Positions 10,301 through 21,096 of a stretch of DNA of 64,000 nt are shown here, piece after piece; positions within the stretch are counted from its first letter, which is position 1; each line of letters starts with the position of its first letter. The notes under the pieces are model-generated. The model had not been told where the DNA came from. It worked only from the letters and a program-made list of their open reading frames with translations, and did no database searches. The position numbers and the translations under genes are program-made. The stretch comes from Apostichopus japonicus (Eukaryota > Echinodermata > Holothuroidea > Aspidochirotida > Stichopodidae), in assembly GCF_037975245.1 (NCBI RefSeq), contig NC_092577.1, positions 4,362,501 to 4,426,500 of the forward strand. Reading direction: 5' to 3'.

Positions 10301-13253
10301 TGGGTTCGTTTCAGTTTCTATTTGGCATTTTGTCAGTCCAGATTTGGCTACTATATTTAAGTTATCCCTCAATTTAAATTATTTCTCACCAAAGGCAAAT
10401 AGCATCTTTGCCTTGGAGGTGACACTTGCTTATAGACAAGATAACTAAAAAAGTAAACATTACTTGAACTTGGTATATGTGTAACCCTTGGTGAGTTGGT
10501 GATCCTTAGTAAGTTTCATGGATGTCGAAGGTCATTTGAGGTCAAAATTACATAACTCTGTAAATACTGTATCATAAAACTGAAACTTCACTTGGTACAT
10601 CTTTAAGTGCCTGGTCAGTAGATGATCCCTTTTGTTTTACATGGAGATCAAAGGGCAACTGAGGTCAGAGTCCCTAAACCTTGTGAACATGATATCTTAA
10701 GCAGGTAAAGTTGCTTGACCTTCAAAAAAAACCTTGGTACTACTGTAGCCCTCGGTAGTTAGAGGCTTATTTGCTTGTTAATATTTTTTTTTATATATAT
10801 TTAGTTCTCACTTATTTGATTACTACTTCTTTTGTCTCTTTTCCAGATTTGTGCTCATGGACACGTGAGCAAGATTTGGCATTCTCAGCCAAAGCTTAAA
10901 GGGAATAATGCGGGAGACATAGCAGTCTCAGCTGCAGTTATACTGTCTGGAAATAACTACGCAAAAATCAAAATGATGTTTAGGTTTATGAACCTTGGTA
11001 TGTGCCACTCTGCTCTCCACAGTTATAGCCAGAGGACTTACACCTTTCCGGCAATTGAGGCACACTGGAAGCAGCTTCAGACTGAGCTATTACTTGCAAG
11101 GAAAGGGAAAACAGTAGTTATCGCTGGTAAGTCGTGTAATTAATATTTTACAGCCCTGCATGTCAGGGGCATATATAATGGCAATTTTTTCATGATGTAC
11201 ATAATTTTACTGTTTAGATATGTGTTCATGATTATGTGGTACTTCTTCAACAGGTGACGGAAGGAACGACAGTCCTGGGCACTGTGCACAATACTGCACC
11301 TACAGTGTAATGGATTATGAAACCTGCGATATACTGGACATTCAGGTTGTTGACAAGAGGGAAGCTGACTTAAAGTCGACCAACATGGAAAAAATTGCTT
11401 TCTTACGAGCACTGGAGACGCTAGAGAAGAGCGATGTAAAGGTTGAGGAAGTAGTTACAGATGCTCACCCACAAATTAAATCTTACCTAAGTAAGCAATT
11501 GATGTACTTTCGTAGGCTTGTTGATGGCACAATATTTTTCATGTGTGTGTGTATGTTCACATATACTTGTCTTATGACTGGTTGTACTAAACACAAGGAA
11601 AAATTATATTGCTTTGTAAGCTTTCATTTAGAATAATGTTCATTTGCAGATTTTTTAATTCTTTATCATACTGAGTTACCAAGACACAGATTCCATTGTC
11701 ACCCACATGGTATATTTGAAGTTTTTCTTTTCTGTCTACTGTACAGAGGGTCTTGAAGGAACCACTCATTCGTTTGACGTTTGGCATGGGGCAAAAAATA
11801 TTGGCAAGAAATTGAGTGAGGTAAGTCCGATTGCCTTGTGTTTCATATGTCAACATGATTATTTTTTCTCTTTTGATCTAAAAATAATGTACCTCAAACA
11901 CATCCTGTTGTTACCTGTTTTCTCTTCAGGCAGCAAAAAAGGCAAGGAACAGGCCACTCATGCCATGGATTAGTGACATAACAAGGCACTTTTGGTACTG
12001 CTCACAGCATGCAGATGGAAGTGCAGACACATTTTTTGTAAGTTAAATATGTTCTTGTGACTTAATAATATTACATTCAAAACATGCACTTCAGTCATAA
12101 TCATTTTAACTAAGTTAGGCAGCCAGTATAAATACTTCTTGTGATGGAATTCTGCTATACTTTCTATTTCACCTTTATCCTTGTCATGTCATGATCTCTT
12201 CTTTCCTTTTAAGGCAAACTGGAGAGGAATTCTTCACCACGTTGTTGGAGATCATGAATGGGCTCTAGGTGATGGAGTTAGTCCAGCATGTTGCCAGCAT
12301 GGACCTTTACCAGCTAGTCAGAAGGACCTTGAACCAGACTCTCCTGCACATGCAGCACTGAGAGAGATTGTGCTTGACATGAATCTTATAAGAAACATCA
12401 AATACTACACGAAGTTCAGGTACTGGTTTTGGTGCACAAATCTTGAATATATGTTACCCTTTTGTTAGGATATTGGTAGATATCTTGCACATGCCCTGCC
12501 ACGTGGTGAAGTAATCAATGATAAGCAGCTAGAAGTATGAAAATACTTTCAGGCTAGTTGCAGTGGAAATTTCTCCTAAAATTATGGAATATTCCTTCAT
12601 ATCACTTTCAGACACACATCAGCACTAGAAAATTTCCAGAGCCATGTGCTAGTTTATGCTGCCAAGCGGTTTGCCTATGGGTAAGTATGTTGTCCAAGAT
12701 TTTGAATTCTGCTCATTTATTATGAAATCTCATTGAAATCATGTAATAATCATGTATGAAATCATGTAATGTTTCAATTCCTACATATTTTTCAGCCCTC
12801 CTTCGTATAAGGCTGGAAATTTGTTAGCTGGTATTGACTACCAACACCACAAAGGAAGACGACAAGCAGAAAGAGATGGGGAACCTGTGTAAGTTACATA
12901 CTGTACTATCATCACATCACTTTCCTTTATTAAGGCCTGCAAGTACAGAAATATGAACTGATATGTTTTGTTTCATTTTCTCTTGCAGTTTCACAAGAAA
13001 TTATTCCAAATCTGCAGGTAGATGGACCTGTGTCCCAGTCATGCAAAAAAAAACCTTCAAGTACACTCCAGAACTAATGAAAGATGTATTTAGAAGGAGG
13101 CTCATTGATAATAAGTCCCAACGAAGTCATGTGGTTTTGGCAGAAGATGACCCCAGGCGCATCTCCGGGACTATACGCCCAAACCAACCACCATCTGTCC
13201 ATCAACTTCTTGAAAATCACAAGAGCAGGATGGAAGCAAGTTCATCTCTTTAA
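7331..13253 (+). CDS. Kolobok-like DDE transposase, 12 exons, about 696 residues
   Basis: It would cut and paste the element in the nucleus. Exons I derived from GT-AG sites: 7331-7542, 9189-9338, 9776-9919, 10050-10303, 10847-11126, 11254-11490, 11747-11820, 11930-12037, 12214-12419, 12612-12680, 12796-12888, 12989-13253. Codon phase is preserved at every junction except inside exon 4. The start is the ATG at 7331; the N-terminus is basic, and an acidic Ser/Asp-rich linker follows. The catalytic core begins with GDGRNDSPGHCAQYC (first Asp) and VTDAHPQIKSYL (second Asp), then FDVWHGAKNI, RHFWYCSQHADGS and NWRGILHHVVGDHEW, typical of this family in fish and cnidarians. Exon 4 has a one-base excess: its first part (HPEQPADLDLD...) and last part (DVDDGTGSEAC...) are in different frames, meaning an indel near 10120 or an unusual splice. 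The donor after exon 4 (GTTCGT) is weak. Confidence 0.85.
10390..10765. repeat. Intronic duplicated repeat
   Basis: Inside intron 4 of the transposase gene, two related units of roughly 130 bases follow each other. Each has a GGTCA..GAGGTCA segment, then a CTTGGTA phrase. It explains the long intron and is non-coding. Confidence 0.4.
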
Positions 13254-14645
13254 TCTTAGCCATCACTCAAATGTTTTATTTTTTTCAGGTTGGGGTGGGG
13301 GGGGGGACTGGTGGGGGAATTGTTACATGTTGTTGTAGTGGACGAATATGGTTCCCAAAGCTTATGCTCAAATGTTATGGGAAATAAATGCATTGTGGTT
13401 CTACTGTACCATAGTTTGTTACGAATCTGTCATTATTTGTAATAAGAGCATGTAATATATGTACAGGAAAAAGTATGAAAATACTGAGATGTGACCAGCA
13501 TTGCATTCTCGGCCGTTCTTGGCCTAAAGTTAATGTAATATATCACCATGTTAAATCGTTCAGCTCCCACCCCCCCCCCCCTCCTGATTTTTGCAGATAT
13601 TGCGCATATGCTCTCATTTTGAACCATTTTACCTCCCCCAAGAAAAATCACCTTCCTGTGCATGCAGTGTGTTACAACTTTATGACAGCAAAGCTCCCCT
13701 TAATTAGGAATCTTCAAAGGATTTTCATTGTGTAACCTTCATGACCTGAACTCAACTTTGATCTCCCCAAAAAACAATAAGCTTCTTGTCCTTATGTTTT
13801 TACACTTTACTACCACATATGTCATCTGTCCTGACTTCTACTCCTTGAGATAGTATGTTAACAAGTTTCACAATTTTAACAATTTTAATCCCAAATGAAC
13901 TTTGACCCATTCCATAAAAGTAGGCATCATTATCAGCGATGTAGACTTTTCCTTGCCAGCCTAATGGTATATTTTGTAACAAAATAGCACAGAAAGCAAA
14001 AAACTCAATGCAGTTTATAAATACTGTTCATATATTTCACATACATAGAACGGCTGGGCATGCATATGTGAGAAAAAAATTATGAAAGACCAAAAATACT
14101 ATATTGTAGTACTACATGTAATGAAAGGCCAATGCAACTTCCAACAACAAATTGATAAGAATTCTTAGAAAAAAAAGAAACACGTAATTCAAAAGAGCAA
14201 GGTAACAAATGGTAAAGTATGTTTAAGAAGAAACAGAAGTTTCCATGGAATGTGTCTTCGTAGAGTCAAGGTGAAATCTGCAGCTGTGTAGGATACTAAG
14301 TACTGATAAAAGTTCTTAATTTAGGTTTTTGTGTGTAGACATTTATATGATTTTTGTTATATTAACCTATGGAGATGGTCATCTTAGAAAAATAAACTAC
14401 TGTTTGAAAGAAGTGAAGGGTGGGTGAGTGAAGCAGTGAAAAACTGTTTTGGATTAAAGTCTTTTCAGTAAATAGAAAATATGTGATATAAAAATAAAGA
14501 TGATTTTGGAATGACAGTTTTTGATGGCATAACAAATGAACGATAAAGAAGTGAAAAAATAGTCTGATTAATGGCAAGTATAAAAACATATATGTAAATA
14601 AATAGAAAAATGTGAAGAAGAAAAATTGAATACCGGCAAGAATAG
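13254..14645. other. Region between the two convergent Kolobok genes
   Basis: AATAAA at 13383-13388 is a good polyadenylation signal for the transposase mRNA. The rest is AT-rich with a poly-C run near 13568-13580. I see no further exon of the P2X7-like gene here, although a short last exon could be hidden. Confidence 0.45.
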
Positions 14646-14681
14646 CTAACAAAGATAAATGAAAACATTAAAGCAATCTAC

Positions 14682-16432
14682 CTGGAATGTACCCAACATA
14701 GTTATCATGTGGTCAGGAAAAGTGGACCTGATCCGCCAGACAACACAACTGGGAACTGCTCTCCTATTTCTGTTGCCAAGGCGACCATAATGCCACAGTA
14801 CAAATTGTCTGTATGCAGCATGTCTATTGGCTTTGTTGGGCTCTTCTCCTCTGTTACCGCCACAGATGGCTCTTCTTAGTTCTCGGGCGACACCAAGGAC
14901 CAAAGGGTCAATCACCACAGTATCAATTTCCTGGAAAATATGACATTGAAGTTGTAGAAAGTTATGTCCAATTATTAAAACACCCATTATAGTCTTTCAG
15001 TTCTTGTCACTGACGCCATATGCTATAAACTTCTTAAACTGATTGCTGAAAATAACACTTTAGTCACGGAAGGTTATGTCATAACAACATATTTTGTTAT
15101 CTTGAGTTGTAAAAGAAATTTAATTTGTCTATGCTGTCATCACTGAGCACTATTGCTAGCCACAAAGCAAATTTTGGGTTCCAGATAAAACATTAAGAAA
15201 ACAGTACTGACCGGTCTAAGAGAGAGACAGTTGTCACCTGTCCCTAGACAGCACACCCGTTCCTCTACTGTTGGCATTTCTCTGCACCTCTCACAAGTGC
15301 ACCAGCCAGGTGAGTCTGGGATTGTCATACGCTGTGGGTGCTGCTGACGTTCCCATATATCAAAAAAGAGAGCAGGGTAGCTGTTCATCAACTGCAGAAC
15401 GAGCTCTCGCAGCTGTTCAGAGTCCACTCTGTGTATCATTTCCTGAAAGAGGCCACAAACGTTATGTTGCATTTCAAATGTAATACCCAAAATAACCTTA
15501 TGACAAAAACTGTAAGCTTATGTTTTTTTATGTTCCTATCCTCTCTCAACCACCTCTCCCACTCCTTCCATGATAAATTATCAGTGACAATTTTACAGTC
15601 ATGGGCATTTGTCATATTGGTTCACATAGAAAGATGCTCATAACTCGAAAAGTAAATTTCATAGAAGTTAAGAAATAGTATTGGTACCCTTTCCACACCA
15701 AACTATTTTTTTTACACACCCAGAGACTCCCGTGTTTGAGTACATGTTCTTGAGAGGATTTGTAATGAAAGCAAAGAAACATAGTAAATGAGAATATAGC
15801 CACTTTATGTGCCCTGATATTTTCTGTCCTCTCCTGCTGTTGATTAGCAACTTGCTGTCTTGCTGCAGCTGCTGTCAACCGTGGCATACCTGCACCTCTT
15901 CCACCACGGCCCCTTCCTCCACGGCCTGTACCCCTCCTTCCCCTTCTCCCAGATGTCCTCCTTGATGGTGTTTCTGGTGAATCACCTAAGGACTGCTACA
16001 TTATGACAGAAGAAATAAGATAGTTATTTACTTTCCAACTGATAGTGTTTGTTTTTCTTTTAGAGATAACCTTTGGAGCATATTTGCTTATGATCCATCA
16101 TAATTCATGGGTCAAACTGACATTCCTGAAGCCTAGCTAACATTAAATCTAACTACTCACTGCACTAGACGACATTCATTTTAACTAAGCAAATATTCGC
16201 AAACGTCACTACACTACGTTAAGTTCGTCGTGATATGGGTTTGTTGTTAGGCCTAAAGTTACCCTAACATCGGTACAGTACAGTAGTTTGGTCACACATG
16301 TGTATAGGCATAGTCTAGTGTATACCGCGATCTAGCGATCGCGGAAAACGGAGAGTACATCTACAAAGATGAAGAATTTTCCGACAGTGTTGGTAAATGA
16401 TAGGAACTTACATTGGTATTTCTTGTTTCCAT
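14682..16432 (-). CDS. P2X7 ballast (zinc) domain-like protein encoded by the Kolobok element
   Basis: Exons on the minus strand: 16432-16412, 15995 to about 15804, 15442-15212 and 14930-14682, about 231 residues, all phase 0. The end of exon 2 is uncertain because its donor (GTGGCT) is weak, and a stronger GTATGC donor gives a frame clash. After a short start and an Arg/Gly-rich stretch comes a helix (SEQLRELVLQLMNSYPALF). Next are the zinc-type cysteines WCTCERCREMPTVEERVCC, then RHAAYRQFVLWHYGRLGN and PSCVVWRIRSTFPD. These three blocks occur in the same order in the cytoplasmic C-terminus of P2X7 receptors. No channel or membrane segment is present, so it is a free-standing intracellular domain. 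If the last donor (GTAGAT, 14681) is not used, it ends at a stop near 14646. Its role in transposition is unknown; RNA, DNA or guanine-nucleotide binding are possibilities only. Confidence 0.78.
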
Positions 16433-16843
16433 GCTAAGGGTGAGCAAATTTCTTCTTGCGAAATTCTTCTTTTGCAGTAGCGAATATCTGCACACTGTCA
16501 TGCGAGATGGACAAGCCTGGTAACGATGTAGATGTATAGGCTGAAGTAACGTTATGTAGCCTGCCTACACTATCTGTCGCTTCGCGATGCCTTGCAATCA
16601 GCTGATCATTGTTTTATTATTTACCACGTTATGCAATAACGTTCATCGTGTTTGAATATTCATATATAGGCTGGGTTTACTGAGATCCTAACGGAAAAGA
16701 CCTTCGAGAAAAACAACGTTGAAAGTTCTAAATTTTGCGACTTTTATTCCACGATTTGAAGTTAGAGTTGAATAAATAAGCTTATTATGTATGTCGTTAT
16801 GGCATGGTGGGGTCAATGAGGTTGAGAAAATCATGGGAAAATG
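16433..16843. promoter_or_regulatory. Right terminal region of the Kolobok element, presumed promoter of the ballast gene
   Basis: About 410 bases lie between the minus-strand ATG and the right inverted repeat. No clear TATA box can be assigned. It mirrors the left side, where the transposase ATG is a similar distance from its end. Confidence 0.4.
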
Positions 16844-16858
16844 ACGCAAAATGCTGCT
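16844..16858 (-). repeat. Right terminal inverted repeat of the Kolobok element
   Basis: ACGCAAAATGCTGCT, reverse complement of the left end, followed directly by the TTAA duplication. Confidence 0.9.
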
Positions 16859-17102
16859 TTAAGAGAACTGACTGTCGTACGCTAACTGGCTTCAAAATGG
16901 CGGCTTTACATATCTCCTTTAGATTACATAGTTCTTGTGATTTTTTCTTGTTTTCTGCTCTCTACGGAATTGATCATGAACTTCGAGGAATCAGCCAGCG
17001 AACTGCGGACGAATATCTCTTATAGCGAATCGTAGTATGCATCCTATACCGGTCGCCATATCCGTGGTCGTAAGCGTGTAGTCAGCTGTAACTTACCTAT
17101 AG

Positions 17103-17269
17103 GCACACCGGCCGAGGTCTATACAGTCATTGACCGCAGTTTTGGGTGATAGGTATAAACAAAATCATGGTACCCTACATTGTAGCCTTCGCTCTTTTGC
17201 CCCTTGTTCTATCATGGTTCTATCGACTTCAAGTGACCAGTACCTACGAATATCTGGACATGAGATTCG
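17103..17269 (+). pseudogene. Disrupted SLC5 symporter exon (TM2-TM3 region)
   Basis: GTPAEVYT in one frame and QFWVIGINKIMVPYIVAFALLP followed by FYRLQVTSTYEYLDMRF in another match consecutive SLC5 residues of the early membrane helices. They are separated by a frame change and an in-frame TGA at about 17131. The exon ends in a good donor (TTCG|GTAAGG, 17270) in phase 1. An acceptor-like GACCGCAG just before QFWV might rescue a shorter exon, so this could be a live gene with a shifted 5' splice site. No following exon is recognisable in the window. It is probably a tandem relative of the transporter at 3841-5133 that has decayed. Confidence 0.6.
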
Positions 17270-17978
17270 GTAAGGCTGTCTGTCATGTATGGAACGCGAA
17301 AAGGACCACAACATATGATGATGTTAACGATGATCTAATTTTATACGTTCATGTACTAAAAAACTTACGATCTCAGATGGATAGGGCAACCCCTCCCCTT
17401 AGACTCCTCCCCTTAGACCCCTCCCCCAAACCGATCATCAGCAAAATTGAGTGTTACCCCCTCCCCGGCCGCTCCCCGTACAATTTAAATTTATAACAGA
17501 GGATACAGTAACGTCTTTATGGTTTAATGGAAAGTTATATCAATACAGGCGTTAATTGAAGTGAAATTCCTTGACTTTTTGTGTCCCCCTCATCCATCCC
17601 CTCCTCCATGCACCCCTTCTCAACCCACCGCCCCCCCCCCCAACACACCACGATGGCTGGCTATGCATCGTGACGGTGCCGTGGCGCAACTGTAATAGTA
17701 GTAGTAGTAAGTTGAGTCTCGTCTAATACGACTGTGCCGCAACTGTTGTGGCGGTTAATTTATTTGAATTTTCCAAAAGACGCCGTTCTTGATCTACATG
17801 AAAGGATGAGGGTTTTATTAGTTTGCCTGGTCCAATTTGTCCAAAAACAAATTGTGGGCCTATTTTCTTCGAATCAAAAATATAGAGATAGATAAAAGTT
17901 TTTGATTGCGTCTTCATCAAGCAAGAACGATTTGACAAGCAACACTTATATATATGTTCTGTTCATGTGTGTACTTAC
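17270..17978. other. Non-coding interval with C-rich repeat
   Basis: 17390-17480 repeats the CCCCTTAGACCCCTCCCCC unit, and 17630-17650 is a poly-C run. No later SLC5 exon and no third exon of the LDLa gene could be identified. Confidence 0.4.
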
Positions 17979-18932
17979 GACAATCAGTTTCGTCTTCTCC
18001 CGAGGGACAGTCCCACTTGTAATCGCATACGTAATCAGTTGCAATAATTACGTCATCAAAACATGAGAATTGCGCATGTGCAACTGTATAGAAAAAAGCG
18101 AAAGGACAATTCATAGATGAAACTAAATATTTTTTTCATTGAAGTTGAATGGAACTTCATTACACACGTCATCCGTGGGTTGGGAAATATGTTGTAAGTA
18201 TGTGGTTATAACTGACTACATCAAATAAACCACTGCTTACTAAAACTGTGATAATTTCAATAAAGACCTGCTCGCAACCGGTATCAGCATGTTTCATGAG
18301 GTTCGTGTAGTATGTTTCGAAAATTCGGGCAGGGTTTCAAAATTCTTTTCTGCCCCCCCCCCCCCTCCCCCATTGCGACGGTCCTGTAGTATGCCTAATA
18401 TGGTAAAACAGCTCTACTGATCGGCAAAATAAATAGACAAGATGTTCATTACATAGCTTGTTCGCTCTGGCCGATTATTTAGGCAGGCAAGTTAGCAAGT
18501 AATACTTGGTGATTCTGGTCAACAAACATTACACATTGACGTATTTTACCGGTACTTTACATGATATGTCACAGTCGCGGAGTTTCGAATCTTTTATGTT
18601 ATATATAGCAACCTTGTGACCAACATTGGGAGAGCCTGTACGCTAGATGATATCTATGCCCTGAACAATATTTGCCACTCATCTGTCTACTTTATTGAGA
18701 CCCATTTCAGATTAATGTAGACCTAAAATTAATGTAACACTGGGGTTTGCCTATATGAGGATAATGTAGGTGGTAACAGCCTAACGTGGAGTATTACCAA
18801 GAAGTGGGGTCTACCAATTACCTTATTGTAGCAAACAAACAAAATACGTAAGTACTTACCGATGTAGCAGAATAATCCCCAAGTTATCAACACCAGTAGA
18901 GAGTAAGTGCAGTATACCATTCCTCCAGGCAT
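17979..18932 (-). CDS. Secreted LDL-receptor class A protein, first two exons
   Basis: Exon 1 (18932-18860) starts MPGGMVYCTYSLLVLITWGLF, a typical signal peptide, and ends in a consensus donor GTAAGT, phase 1. Exon 2 (18083-17979) begins after a CTATACAG acceptor in matching phase. It encodes an LDLa module with FSCFDD, VCDYKWDC and SGEDETDC, including the calcium-binding D..DC..GEDE pattern, and ends in GTAAGT in phase 1. Only four of the usual six cysteines are present: those of the first disulfide (C1 and C3) are both missing, which is a consistent paired loss. The gene continues to the left, but I could not identify later exons. Its ATG lies only about 10 bases from the end of transposon A, so its promoter or 5' UTR is interrupted or supplied by the transposon. 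Confidence 0.65.
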
Positions 18933-18941
18933 TTATAAATA

Positions 18942-19090
18942 CACAGTGTGTAAACATTAGTTAGTCACGAATGGCAAAAATCTAGTCACAGTGACTAGAG
19001 TTAGCTAGTTATTACCAATTCGTTAGTAGCAGACCAATTTGCATGGTCGTTCGACTAACATAAATTAGTCACATAAATTTGTATGAAATT
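18942..19090. repeat. Left terminal and subterminal repeats of element A
   Basis: The end is followed by TTAGTCACGAATGGC, a palindromic TAGTCACAGTGACTA at about 18983-18998 and several GACTAA motifs. The block is mirrored at 38760-38893 in element B. Confidence 0.75.
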
Positions 19091-21096
19091 TTTTGACACT
19101 CACTAAGCATGTCATGTATGTAAGCGTGACGAGAATGTTCTAGTCTTCTGTTTGTTTACTTTCTATAACCTTCAGCTTTGACCAATGACGTCATTATTTT
19201 TATCCAATCATCGTACGGTGTAGAATACCGTGTGCTCAGCTGATCAGAGATCAAAAACTCAGACGACGGCCGGCCGGCGATTACATATATACTGTATGCA
19301 CGTACGTGGTACGTCGTACGTCGTACTTGTGGCCATTGCCTAACTGCAGATAGAACAGGGCTATCAACAAAATGAGAAGATTCTTAATCATTTAGCAAAC
19401 TGTCAGAAACAGTTTCAAAATGTCGTCAGTTACGTAAGTTCAATCAAAACTGAAATTCTGATAAATAATAATTGACACAATTGACATAATGTTCAAGGAA
19501 GGTTTGAATATCCGCGATATGTTTGGCTGGAAAGTATGGGTAAAATTATAACGTTAGGCCTCAGTAAACAAAACTGTTGCTAACGCTAGGACGAAGCTAG
19601 GCTAGGAGTTTAGTCTACCTGGTGTAGCCCAAATGCGCTCGTAGATGTATAGTACTATAGTAGCAGTAATACACACTTCTATGACATATTTTATATAAAT
19701 GTGTATTATTAGCTAGTATACTAGGCCTATATTTTTAGTATAATGTTAAGAGCGCCTGTGGTGTAGGCTAGCATACGTCAAGTTTCTAGACACTTCGTCG
19801 ACCACCAACCCCGTCTGCATTTCGTGCACTCTGAACTGAAGATCTTCGGAGTGGGACTTACCTTCTGCTCTTGTAGGCTAAAGTACATGGTACTCATATT
19901 TTAGGAAATTTTTGCTAAACTTGGAAGAACCTGGTGTTTAACTAAGGACAAAAACTCAGTTTCAATGCATGAAATACCCATAATGTTGTTAGCTTAGGCC
20001 TAGGCCTCAGGTTCATAGTGGCGCTATGTTAGTATCCTACTTCCTACTCCTAGACCAAGTCTACAGCAGCTGTAGCAATGTTGTAGGGTTCTGTATCCTA
20101 AGTGGAGTGGCTGCTGAGTGCTAATACCCTGGACAGAGAATGTTTTGAGTCTTATTTAGCAAATATTCCACAAAGGTAGCGCTGCCGCACGCACAAGCGT
20201 ATTTTTTTCCGGATTCGCGTAACTGTACCGCCCAGCGCCCGCTGGGAATTAGTTTTTTAAAAAAATCATTATTTGTCGAACTTACCATTAAATGTTATAT
20301 TTTTGGTTTTAAAATCATAAGAACACATTTACCCAACGTCAAATAAAAGTACCTTTGCAAACGGCCTCGAAATCTTTGGGAAATTCGTGAATGAAAATTT
20401 GCCCCCCACTGTGACCAGCTTGTAGAGTTGTATACAGCGATATGAATTTTGGTCACAACTTCCGGGTTGCCATTTTTTCTTCGTTCAATCGGCGGCAGGC
20501 AAAGACTAAATCCCACCCCCAACATCTATACGTCATTTGAAAGAGAATGGAATTGTCTTTCAAAAGTGGTATTGGCCAAAATAGGGTCCTATGTTATATA
20601 TATTTTTTAAACATATTAAACTTTCATTTGTTGCTTATAGTAGGGTAATAATAAGAATTTAACTAGCCATATATGATATTTTATTGCTTTTATTTGCTTT
20701 ATTTGATACTTAAATGATTTTCTTTCTTAAAACAACACTGAGCTGCCGCCCCTACTTTTAGTAGAAAGGTCCGTTTTTGATGATTAAGCCCCGCCTCTAA
20801 GTCTGGCTTGTAGCAGATTGGCTATGACTCACAGCAGCTACCTGATAGATATACGAAAATGGCTACCCTCGCGACCAGCCGGAAATTTCGCGCAATTTTC
20901 TGTGCTGTTGCTAGGTACGCGGTAGTGTGTTGGAATTGCAAGCTAATTACGTATACACATTGTTTTACTGCTAAATGCTACGTTCGCAAGTAACTGCTCT
21001 CACGTAAAACAATTTCGAAGAAAATTCATCGCTAACTACATTTCAAGAGCTACCAGTGACATTGTTCGGAAAGGGTAAGTAATTTATAACCGAACG
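19091..21096. other. 5' region of element A
   Basis: 19091-20178 is non-coding and retained in element B. 20179-21096 is unique to A and probably holds the promoter and 5' UTR of the transposase gene; a GTAAGT donor-like site at about 21072 lies just before the ATG. No other gene seen. Confidence 0.45.

Larger units (their letters stand above)
6908..16862 (+). mobile_element. Kolobok-type DNA transposon, about 9.95 kb, with TTAA target duplications
   Basis: TTAA (6908-6911) is followed by AGCAGCATTTTGCGT (6912-6926). At the other end the exact reverse complement ACGCAAAATGCTGCT (16844-16858) is followed by TTAA (16859-16862). TTAA duplications occur in Kolobok and piggyBac elements. The ends do not start with CCC as in piggyBac, and the encoded transposase is of the Kolobok-like type, so Kolobok is the better fit. 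Two genes run towards each other: a transposase on + starting 423 bases after the left TTAA, and a P2X7-ballast-like gene on - starting about 430 bases from the right TTAA. The intact ends and nearly intact genes suggest a young copy. Confidence 0.88.

Noticed and set aside
6908-16862. piggyBac assignment because of the TTAA duplication
   Set aside because: The ends lack the CCC start and the transposase blocks do not resemble piggyBac; Kolobok also uses TTAA and fits better.
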